Below, piece by piece: positions 57,804 to 64,000 of a stretch of DNA of 64,000 bases; positions within the stretch are counted from its first letter, which is position 1; each line of letters begins with the position of its first letter. Source of the DNA: UBA6220 sp041651335 (GTDB lineage Bacteria > Patescibacteriota > Minisyncoccia > Minisyncoccales > Minisyncoccaceae); contig JBAZJL010000002.1 in the NCBI GenBank assembly GCA_041651335.1, positions 1-64,000 on the forward strand. The letters run 5' to 3'. The position numbers and the translations under genes were made by a program. Under the pieces are notes generated by a model. That model had not been told where the DNA came from and did no database searches. It saw nothing but the letters and a program-made list of their open reading frames with translations.

Positions 57804-59111
57804 TTACCCAGCTGCTTTAATAACTTCTTCGATTGTAGTTATTTTTTGCAATACTTTTATGAATCCATCTTGTTTCATTAAAACCAGTCCCTTTTCTATG
57901 GCCATTTTTTGTAAAGCCGAAGAAGACGGAGAAGTTAGAATAAACTCTTCCATTTCATCATCAAGTAAAAAGGCTTCAAAAATTCCGATTCTGCCTTTGT
58001 AGCCAGTAAAATTGCAATGTTCGCATCCTTTTGGCTGGCCGATTTTTGTTTCTAAAGTTATTTCTGGTAATTCAATTTTTGAAGGCAAATTTTTTAATTC
58101 TTGCTTGATTGTTTCATATTCTTCAGTAGAAAGCTTTCTTGCTGTTGAACATTCGGGACAAAGCTTGCGAACCAATCTTTGAGCAACAATCATATTTATT
58201 GCTGGAGCAATATTGGTTGGCTGTTCTCCTAAAGATTGAAGCCGAGCAATTGTTCCAGTGGAATCATTGGTGTGCAGGGTTGATAAAACCAAATGGCCGG
58301 TCAAAGCAGCCTGAAGAGCAATGCTAGCAGTTTCTAAATCTCTAATTTCTCCGACTAAAATTGCGTCTGGGTCTTGTCGGACAATTGATCTTAATCCCGA
58401 GGCAAAATCATATCCTCGAGCAGGATCAACCTGAGTTTGAGAAATTCCTTCCAAATGATATTCAATTGGATCTTCGATGGTGATTACCTTTATTTCTGGA
58501 TTGCGAATTTTTTTTAAAAAAGCATAAAGAGTTGTTGTCTTTCCTGATCCAGTCGGCCCGGTAACAATAATCATTCCGTTTGGTTTTTGGGATTGTTTGT
58601 CAAAAATTTCATACAAATCTTTTCTTAATCCCAAATCTTCCAAGCTAATCAAACTTTTTGGGTTTAAAACTCTCATAACTACTGTTTCTCCATATTCGGC
58701 CGGTAGAGTAGAGACCCTAATTTCAATATTTTGTAGCCCGGCTTCGCTTTCTTCCATTAAAACAGTAAATCGGCCATCTTGCGGTTTTTTTTCCACGTTT
58801 AATTTTAAACCGGCTAATAATTTTATTCGAGAGACTAAGGCTTGATGTTGGGGTTTAGTAAAGGTGCAAACCTGATCAAGCAAGCCATCCACACGAAGAC
58901 GGAAAGAACTTCCTTGCTCAGTTGTTTCAATATGAAGATCAGAAACCTTAAGTAGAATTGCTCCAGCCATAATTGTTTTCAAGAGCAAAGTAAGGTCCTC
59001 GTTAAGAGCATTTTCAATTGCTGTTTTTAAGTTTGGGGAATTTTTAAAGCTTTTGGCGTTTTTTTCCAAAAAAACATTTTCAATTTCTATTTTTCCAGTA
59101 ATTTGTTCCAT
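57804..59111 (-). CDS. pilB: Type IV pilus/type II secretion assembly ATPase PilB/GspE
   Basis: 435 aa. A short N-terminal part replaces the usual MshE-N/GSPII_E_N domain. Then come the N2 domain (ASDLHIETTEQGSSFRLRVDGLLD), Walker A TGPTGSGKTTTLYAFL, the Asp box TIEDPIEYHLEGISQTQVDPARGYDFASGLRSIVRQDPDAILVGEIRD and the His box ALTGHLVLSTLHTNDS. A tetracysteine zinc site (CPECSTARK ... GCEHCNFTGYKGRIGIFE) completes the PilB-type assembly ATPase. It powers pilin polymerisation and fits the pseudopilin at 54543. pilC, pilD, pilM and other partners are not in the window. Confidence 0.92.
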   Translation of the reverse strand: MEQITGKIEIENVFLEKNAKSFKNSPNLKTAIENALNEDLTLLLKTIMAGAILLKVSDLHIETTEQGSSFRLRVDGLLDQVCTFTKPQHQALVSRIKLLAGLKLNVEKKPQDGRFTVLMEESEAGLQNIEIRVSTLPAEYGETVVMRVLNPKSLISLEDLGLRKDLYEIFDKQSQKPNGMIIVTGPTGSGKTTTLYAFLKKIRNPEIKVITIEDPIEYHLEGISQTQVDPARGYDFASGLRSIVRQDPDAILVGEIRDLETASIALQAALTGHLVLSTLHTNDSTGTIARLQSLGEQPTNIAPAINMIVAQRLVRKLCPECSTARKLSTEEYETIKQELKNLPSKIELPEITLETKIGQPKGCEHCNFTGYKGRIGIFEAFLLDDEMEEFILTSPSSSALQKMAIEKGLVLMKQDGFIKVLQKITTIEEVIKAAG

Positions 59112-59138
59112 GCCTTTAGTATAAATTAAAATCTTATT

Positions 59139-60230
59139 TTAAGGAAGCAAACTTAAGATATTTTTTTTAGCTTGATTTAAATCGTTTGTCTTTAAATCAA
59201 ACAGACCGCCGGTTTCTTTAAAAGAACCAGTAAAGGTTTTTTTAAATTTATCAATCAAAAGATAATCATTGCTAAAAAATAGCCCTTTTATATTTTCTTG
59301 TTTTTGCCCTTCCCAGATTAAAAGAAAAGAGTGGAGGTGGAAAAAATTTTTCATTTTTTCAGTAATAAAAATTAAATCCTTAGCGCTTGCTTTTGAAAAA
59401 TTGTTTTTATCCAAAAAAGAAAAATAAAAAGAATGTTCTCGGAGAGCGTTTTTATCAAGATTTTCAATAGTCTTGCCCAAAAGTTTTATTTTATAAGACA
59501 GCTCAGAATTTTTGTTGTCCATTGCCAAGCCAAACTCAGCTTTATTTTTTAAAAGCCAAGTATAAGTTATTATATTTTTTTTACTGCGTGAGTTTTTCGG
59601 AGAATTGGCTAGTCCGAAAATAAGAGAATCCCCAACCTTTTTATTTAAAAAATCTTGACCTAATTGATAAATTAAACAAGCCATTGTTTGGGATAAACAA
59701 AAATTATCTTCAATGATATTAATATCGCCATAATTTTGATTAGCTAGATTATTATCGATATTAATAATATCGCACTGATAAAGTGCATCTGGATTTCCGG
59801 TAAAATTTTTTTCAATTTGAGAGTAATTTGGAACACCAATAGTTATCAATAAATCAAAATCAATATTTTCGATTGTTAGTGGGTCTTCTTTTGTTTGGAT
59901 TTTTCGAAAAGAAAAATTTTCTAAAGAGACAGGATTATTGCGCGGGGTTAAATAAATATTGGTTTGGCCGGGAGCTTTTTCATAAGTAATTTCCAGTGGA
60001 TCTCCTAGAAAAGAAAAAACTATTTTTTCTTTTGTTGATTTTTGCAAAAAGAAGTTAATTTTTTTTAAAGGTTCTTGATTTATCAAAAAAGGCTTTTTTC
60101 CAATATTTTTTAAAGAGAAAAATAGAGCTAAAAAAGCTCCAATCGTATCATTATCAGGATTATCAGCCACAAAAAGCCCTATATTTTTAGCGTTTTGAAG
60201 CGTGTTTTTAATTTTTTCCGTGTCTTCCAT
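59139..60230 (-). CDS. Degenerate DHH-family phosphoesterase-like protein
   Basis: 363 aa from the ATG at 60230; a TTG four codons upstream is the alternative. The fold follows DHH/DHHA1 proteins: VADNPDNDTIGAFLALFFSLKNIG replaces the usual HxxPDGDAIGS, ITIGVPN replaces the Asp of motif II, and INIDNNLANQNYGDINIIED replaces IDHHxxN. NALREHSFYFSFLDKN and a C-terminal DHHA1-like region follow. His and several metal-binding Asp are lost (DHH reads DNN), so it probably lacks nuclease activity and may bind nucleotides. The family is otherwise known for NrnA/RecJ-type enzymes. Confidence 0.65.
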   Translation of the reverse strand: MEDTEKIKNTLQNAKNIGLFVADNPDNDTIGAFLALFFSLKNIGKKPFLINQEPLKKINFFLQKSTKEKIVFSFLGDPLEITYEKAPGQTNIYLTPRNNPVSLENFSFRKIQTKEDPLTIENIDFDLLITIGVPNYSQIEKNFTGNPDALYQCDIINIDNNLANQNYGDINIIEDNFCLSQTMACLIYQLGQDFLNKKVGDSLIFGLANSPKNSRSKKNIITYTWLLKNKAEFGLAMDNKNSELSYKIKLLGKTIENLDKNALREHSFYFSFLDKNNFSKASAKDLIFITEKMKNFFHLHSFLLIWEGQKQENIKGLFFSNDYLLIDKFKKTFTGSFKETGGLFDLKTNDLNQAKKNILSLLP

Positions 60231-60313
60231 ATTTTTCTTCAAGCTACTTTATTTTAAATCAAAAGTCAATTTTATTTTTTTCTTGTTTTCGGATATAATT
60301 AATCAAGCTTAAA

Positions 60314-60748
60314 ATGAAATATTTTACAAACAATATCAGCGAAACTAAGAAAATAGGAGAAGAAAAAGCCCAAAAAATAAAAAAAAAGAAATCAGCTCTT
60401 GTTTTTTGTTTGCGCGGTGATTTGGGGGCAGGAAAAACTGCTTTTTTGCAAGGATTTGGTCAGGGGTTGGGAGTAAAAGAAAAAATTCAAAGCCCTACTT
60501 TTATTATTATGTCTCGGTTTCCACTAAAAGGAGATTTTAAAAATTTTTTTCATTTTGATTGTTATCGTTTAGAAAATCCAGAAGAAATAATTAATTTAGG
60601 ATTTAAAGAAATTATTATTAATCCAGAGAATATTGTGGCCATTGAATGGCCTGAAAAAATAGAAAAATTTTTACCCAAACAAAGGACAGAAATTGCTTTC
60701 AAAATAATCAACGAAGACCAGCGGGAAATAATTATTAAAAATATTTAA
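60314..60748 (+). CDS. tsaE: tRNA threonylcarbamoyladenosine biosynthesis ATPase TsaE
   Basis: 144 aa. P-loop FCLRGDLGAGKTAFLQGFGQGLG, switch SPTFIIMSRF, HFDCYRLENPEEIINLGFKEII and VAIEWPEKIEKFLP are TsaE signatures. It is the small ATPase of the TsaBCDE system that makes t6A37 on ANN-reading tRNAs such as the tRNA-Lys here. TsaB, TsaC and TsaD are not in the window. Preceded by a TATAAT at 60294-60299. Confidence 0.93.
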   Translation: MKYFTNNISETKKIGEEKAQKIKKKKSALVFCLRGDLGAGKTAFLQGFGQGLGVKEKIQSPTFIIMSRFPLKGDFKNFFHFDCYRLENPEEIINLGFKEIIINPENIVAIEWPEKIEKFLPKQRTEIAFKIINEDQREIIIKNI

Positions 60749-60753
60749 CCAAA

Positions 60754-61725
60754 ATGAAAAATCAGGAAAATCAAAACTTTTTAATTATTGATAGCAATTC
60801 CATTATCCATCGAGCTTTTCACGCCTTGCCGCCTTTAACTAATAAAAAAGGAGAAATAGTTAACGCTGTTTATGGTTTTTTGTTAATGTTTTTTCGAGTA
60901 ATAAAAGATTTTAATCCAAAATACATTGCTGCTTGTTTTGATCTTCCAGAGCCTACTTTTCGGAAAAAAGCTTTTGCGGAATATAAAGCAACAAGAATTA
61001 AGGCTCCAGATGAGCTTTATGCCCAGATTCCAGAAGTAAAAAAAATTTTAAAAGCTTTCAATGTACCAATTTTTGAAAAAAGTGGTTACGAGGGTGATGA
61101 CTTGATTGGAACCTTGTCTGAATCAGTTAATAATCAAAAATTTCAAAACATTAAAAATATAATTATTTCCGGAGATTTAGATAATTTACAATTAGTAAAT
61201 CATCAAACCAGTGTTTATTTTTTATTTCGAGGAATAAAACAAGGGATAATTTATAACGAACAAGAAATTCAAAAAAAATATGACGGCTTGGGTTCAAAAG
61301 ATATTGTTGCCCTAAAAGCCTTGAAAGGGGATTCCTCAGACAATATTCCCGGGGTAAAAGGAATCGGAGAAAAAACAGCCATTCAATTAGTAAAAAAATA
61401 TAAAAATTTAAAAAAAATATACGAAGAGGCAGAAAAACAAGAATCAGAAATAAAAGACTCTCTTCGGCAAAAATTATTGGAAAATAAAGATAACGCCTTT
61501 TTAAGTCAAGAATTATCAGAGATTAAAAAAGACGTGCCTATCAAAATTAATATTACTGAGTGCTCTTGGCAAGATTTTGATAAAGAAAAAGCCCGAGAGA
61601 TTTTAGAAGATTTTGGCTTTAAAAGTTTATTAAACAAATTGCCAGGAGAAAAGGAATCTCCTGTTTTACCAAAAAAGAAAAAAATTCCAAAACAAAACAT
61701 TTCCGAAAATTTGAAATTATGGTAA
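60754..61725 (+). CDS. 5'-3' exonuclease (DNA polymerase I N-terminal-domain type)
   Basis: 323 aa. The FEN-like nuclease domain is complete: FLIIDSNSIIHRAFHALPP, AACFDLPEPTFRKKAFAEYKATR, KSGYEGDDLIGTL, ISGDLDNLQLVN and GDSSDNIPGVKGIGEKTAIQLV. After about 290 residues it ends in a basic linker (VLPKKKKIPKQNISENLKLW) where PolA would continue to the polymerase domains. Nothing polymerase-like follows, so this is either a stand-alone flap nuclease or the remains of a split polA. It removes RNA primers and flaps. 6 nt after tsaE. Confidence 0.9.
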   Translation: MKNQENQNFLIIDSNSIIHRAFHALPPLTNKKGEIVNAVYGFLLMFFRVIKDFNPKYIAACFDLPEPTFRKKAFAEYKATRIKAPDELYAQIPEVKKILKAFNVPIFEKSGYEGDDLIGTLSESVNNQKFQNIKNIIISGDLDNLQLVNHQTSVYFLFRGIKQGIIYNEQEIQKKYDGLGSKDIVALKALKGDSSDNIPGVKGIGEKTAIQLVKKYKNLKKIYEEAEKQESEIKDSLRQKLLENKDNAFLSQELSEIKKDVPIKINITECSWQDFDKEKAREILEDFGFKSLLNKLPGEKESPVLPKKKKIPKQNISENLKLW

Positions 61726-61764
61726 ATTAAAACAAAGATTTTGTTAAATAAAAAATTTATTGTT

Positions 61765-62982
61765 ATGGATTTTGAGCAAAATAGTCAGGAAGCTTCCGCC
61801 AAAACTTTTTTTGAGGAAAATGCCGGAGAAATAAAAAAATGGAAAGATGAAGAATTTAGAAAAATTCGTTTGGCGCTTTTTAATATCTTAGAAGATACAG
61901 AAGAGGCAAGGAAAGAAGCAGTTAGAGAAAAAAATAGAACGTTAACCATGCTGAATAACTTAACAGATGGGATTTTGGTTTTGGATTCTTCGCATAGAAT
62001 CGAATTAATCAATCCTTTGGCCGAGGCCTTTTTTAAAAAAGACAAAAAAGAATTTTTAGGAAAAAATATTTTTAAAATTTCTTCTCCGCGATTTATTCTT
62101 ACTCCATTTTTTCAAGCACTAAAAAGCGGGAAAAGGGGAAAAATAAAAAATATTCTTCAAAAAGAAGTAAGATTGGGAGAAAAAATTTTTGTTGAAGTGA
62201 GTACGGTTTTTTTGGGCGAGGAAAATGAATCCAAAGGAGTTTTGATTATTTTACACGATGTTTCTCGAGACAAACTGGTAGAAACAATGAAAACCGAGTT
62301 TGTTTCTATTGCCGCCCATCAACTAAGAACGCCTTTATCAGCGATTAAATGGACCATTAGAATGCTTTTGGATGGAGATATCGGTGCCATAAGCGAAGAT
62401 CAAAAAAGTTTGTTAGAGAAAACTTATGAAAGTAATGAACGAATGATTGGGCTAATTAATGATCTTTTGAATGTCACCAGGATTGAAGAAGGAAGATTTT
62501 TATACAAGCCCGAAATTTCTCAAATAGAGGATCTAACAGATAAAATTATTAAAAATTCAGAAGGACCTTTGGCCATGAAAAAAATAAAAATAAAACTAGA
62601 AAAACCCAGAGAGTTGTTGCCCTCAGTTTTGGTTGATGAAGAAAAAATGGGCCTGGCCATTCAAAATCTTTTGGAAAATGCGATTAAATATACTTCTGAA
62701 AAAGGGCTAATTACTGTTTCTTTGCAAAAAGAAAAAAACTATATTTTATTTAAAATAAAAGACACAGGAGTGGGCATTCCCTTGGATCAGCAAGATAGGA
62801 TTTTTACAAAATTTTTTCGAGGAAGTAATGTTGTAAAAATGGAAACTGATGGTTCGGGGCTAGGCCTTTATACAACAAAAAATATAATCGAAGCCCACAA
62901 TGGAAAAATTTGGTTTGAATCCGAAGAAGGAAAAGGAACCTTATTTTGTTTTACTTTGCCAATCTTTGATAAAAATAATTGA
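61765..62982 (+). CDS. Soluble PAS-domain sensor histidine kinase
   Basis: 405 aa from the ATG at 61765; an upstream in-frame TTG (61741) is less likely. No TM helix. An N-terminal coiled segment precedes a PAS domain (TDGILVLDSSHRIELINPLAEAFF, about 70-190). HisKA H-box FVSIAAHQLRTPLSAIKWTIRML contains the phospho-accepting His. The HATPase_c domain has N-box NLLENAIKYTSEKG, G1 KDTGVGIP and G2 GSGLGLYTTKNIIEAH. Two receiver-only proteins follow and are the likely partners. The signal sensed is unknown. Confidence 0.92.
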   Translation: MDFEQNSQEASAKTFFEENAGEIKKWKDEEFRKIRLALFNILEDTEEARKEAVREKNRTLTMLNNLTDGILVLDSSHRIELINPLAEAFFKKDKKEFLGKNIFKISSPRFILTPFFQALKSGKRGKIKNILQKEVRLGEKIFVEVSTVFLGEENESKGVLIILHDVSRDKLVETMKTEFVSIAAHQLRTPLSAIKWTIRMLLDGDIGAISEDQKSLLEKTYESNERMIGLINDLLNVTRIEEGRFLYKPEISQIEDLTDKIIKNSEGPLAMKKIKIKLEKPRELLPSVLVDEEKMGLAIQNLLENAIKYTSEKGLITVSLQKEKNYILFKIKDTGVGIPLDQQDRIFTKFFRGSNVVKMETDGSGLGLYTTKNIIEAHNGKIWFESEEGKGTLFCFTLPIFDKNN

Positions 62983-63006
62983 CAAATTATCAGATAATTA
63001 TAAAAT
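62979..63006 (+). promoter_or_regulatory. Promoter of the two response-regulator genes
   Basis: TTGACA (62979-62984) overlaps the kinase stop codon; 16-nt spacer, TAAAAT (63001-63006). The receiver genes may thus be expressed apart from the kinase. Confidence 0.55.
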
Positions 63007-63018
63007 AATAATAACAGC

Positions 63019-63393
63019 ATGAAAATATTACTGATGGAAGATGATAAATTGCTTCGCAGTTTACTGGTTAAAAAATTAACTAGTGCGGGATATGAAATGA
63101 TAGCTGCTTGTGACGGACAAGAAGGTTTAGAATTAATGAGAAGCGATTCTCCTCAGCTGATTCTTTTGGATATTATTATGCCAAGAAAGAGCGGATTTGA
63201 AGTAATCAAAGAAATGAAAAAAGACGAAAATCTTAAAGATATTCCGATAATTATTGTTAGCAATTCCGGGCAACCAGTAGAAATAGGCAAAGCTAAAGAA
63301 ATGGGAGTAAAAGACTGGATAATTAAAACAGAATTTAGCACCCAAGATGTTTTAGATAAAGTGAGAAAAATAGAAACTGAGATAAGTAATTAA
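63019..63393 (+). CDS. Receiver-only response regulator (REC, copy 1)
   Basis: 124 aa, one CheY-like receiver domain and nothing else. Acidic pocket LLMEDDKLL, phospho-acceptor Asp in LILLDIIMPRKSG, switch Ser in IIIVSNSG and Lys in DWIIKTEF. With no output domain it must act by protein contact or phosphorelay. It sits 36 nt after the kinase gene with its own likely promoter. Confidence 0.92.
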   Translation: MKILLMEDDKLLRSLLVKKLTSAGYEMIAACDGQEGLELMRSDSPQLILLDIIMPRKSGFEVIKEMKKDENLKDIPIIIVSNSGQPVEIGKAKEMGVKDWIIKTEFSTQDVLDKVRKIETEISN

Positions 63394-63411
63394 ATTTTCA
63401 AGAATAAAATT

Positions 63412-63780
63412 ATGTCTAAAAAAATATTAATCATTGAGGACGATAGATTTTTAAGAGAGTTAATGAGCCGAAAGCTTTTAAGCTTGCAATTTGATGTGGC
63501 CGTGGCAGTTGATGGAGAAGAGGGCTTGGAAAAAATAAAATCTGAAATGCCAGATGTCGTTCTTTTGGACTTAATTTTGCCAGGGATTAATGGATTTGAG
63601 GTTTTGGAAAATGCTAAAAAAAATCCAGCCACAGCCAAAATTCCGGTTATTATTCTTTCTAATTTAGGCCAAAGCGAAGACATTGAAAAAGGATTAAAGC
63701 TTGGCGCCGAAGATTTTCTAGTTAAGGCTCATTTTACTCCTCAAGAAATAGTAAATAAATTAAAATCAATTTTAGGATAA
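63412..63780 (+). CDS. Receiver-only response regulator (REC, copy 2)
   Basis: 122 aa, also a lone receiver domain: IIEDDRFLRELM, phospho-acceptor in VVLLDLILPGING, IILSNLGQ and DFLVKAHF. Paralogue of the preceding gene (18-nt gap). Both share the SNxGQ switch string and end soon after the last helix. One base separates it from the mutM start. Confidence 0.92.
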   Translation: MSKKILIIEDDRFLRELMSRKLLSLQFDVAVAVDGEEGLEKIKSEMPDVVLLDLILPGINGFEVLENAKKNPATAKIPVIILSNLGQSEDIEKGLKLGAEDFLVKAHFTPQEIVNKLKSILG

Positions 63781-63781
63781 T

Positions 63782-64000
63782 ATGCCGGAATTACCGGAAG
63801 TAGAAACAACAGTTAATGGTTTAAAGAAAAAAGTCCTTAAAAGGACTTTTCTTGATATTTGGACCGATTCGCCAAAATTAATAAAAAAAATATCTTTTCA
63901 AGATTTTAAAAAAAAGATTATTAAAAGAAAAATAATAGCCGTTAAAAGAAGGGCAAAAAATATTTTATTTTTTTTAGATCAAGATTATGTTTTGTTGGTT
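63782..64000 (+). CDS. mutM: Formamidopyrimidine-DNA glycosylase (5' part, runs off window)
   Basis: First 73 codons. MPELPEVETTVNGL is the invariant Fpg start: Pro2 is the catalytic nucleophile after Met removal and Glu3 the proton donor. The following KKVLKRTFLDIW and AVKRRAKNILFFLDQDYVLLV fit the N-terminal beta sandwich. The enzyme removes 8-oxoguanine and cleaves the abasic site. The helix-two-turn-helix and zinc finger lie beyond the window. Confidence 0.92.
   Translation, partial: MPELPEVETTVNGLKKKVLKRTFLDIWTDSPKLIKKISFQDFKKKIIKRKIIAVKRRAKNILFFLDQDYVLLV

Overview
The window looks like origin-proximal chromosome of a Patescibacteria/CPR bacterium, most likely a Parcubacteria lineage. 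This rests on the AT-rich DNA, densely packed genes, tRNAs without encoded CCA, promoters so close to ATG that some mRNAs must be leaderless, Cys-rich repeat surface proteins, VirB2/PrgI/VirB4-type secretion genes, receiver-only response regulators and fatty-acid scavenging genes without visible fatty-acid synthesis. UGA acts as a stop, so the code is standard. The assignment comes from gene content alone; no rRNA gene lies in the window.

Layout. 1-3.6 kb: the 5' part of a very long secreted Cys-rich repeat protein (minus). 3.7-7.1 kb: clpP, tig and nusA (minus), divergent from cca. 8.7-10.5 kb: tRNA-Ala, tRNA-Pro and tRNA-Val with tRNA-tail-derived tandem repeats, then a gene-free array of parS-like palindromes on a 156-bp period inside a large inverted repeat. 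10.5-17.9 kb: yraN, plsY, a CarS-like CDP-lipid synthase, an MscS-type TM protein, a FakA-DegV fusion, two more DegV/FakB proteins and two more PlsY-like proteins; together these read as a pathway that activates scavenged fatty acids and builds phospholipid. 17.9-19.4 kb: tRNA-Arg and tRNA-Lys, each followed by copies of the same structured element found after tRNA-Pro. 19.5-26.7 kb: rpsO-pnp, two coiled-coil proteins, a TraR/DksA zinc-finger protein and comM. 26.7-45 kb: a LysM/M23-like protein, rsmA, and a large type IV secretion/pilus-like locus (five VirB2-like proteins counting the one at 18.4 kb, VirB6-, VirB3/PrgI- and VirB4-like proteins, an SPFH protein). 45-50 kb: jag-yidC-rnpA-rpmH // dnaA-dnaN, the classic oriC neighbourhood. 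50-64 kb: PBP1A, tyrS, ruvC, yebC, a pseudopilin-DUF2341 protein, an LTD protein, ruvB, a candidate structured ncRNA with its own promoter and terminator, pilB, a degenerate DHH protein, tsaE, a stand-alone 5'-3' exonuclease, a soluble histidine kinase with two REC proteins, and the start of mutM.

Most unusual signals. (i) A conserved double-hairpin element with covarying stems lies directly downstream of three different tRNA genes. In each case its outer stem is built from an antisense and a sense copy of that tRNA's own T-arm, and the tRNA 3' tail is then repeated in tandem. (ii) A centromere-like array of five TGTTCCACGTGGAACA sites lies between 67-bp inverted repeats and next to clusters of TGTGGACA-type sites. 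(iii) An unassigned rod-shaped ncRNA is encoded at 57.6-57.8 kb.

Coordinates, motif matches and repeat counts were read by eye. Family names rest on recognised motifs and architecture; no database search was run.
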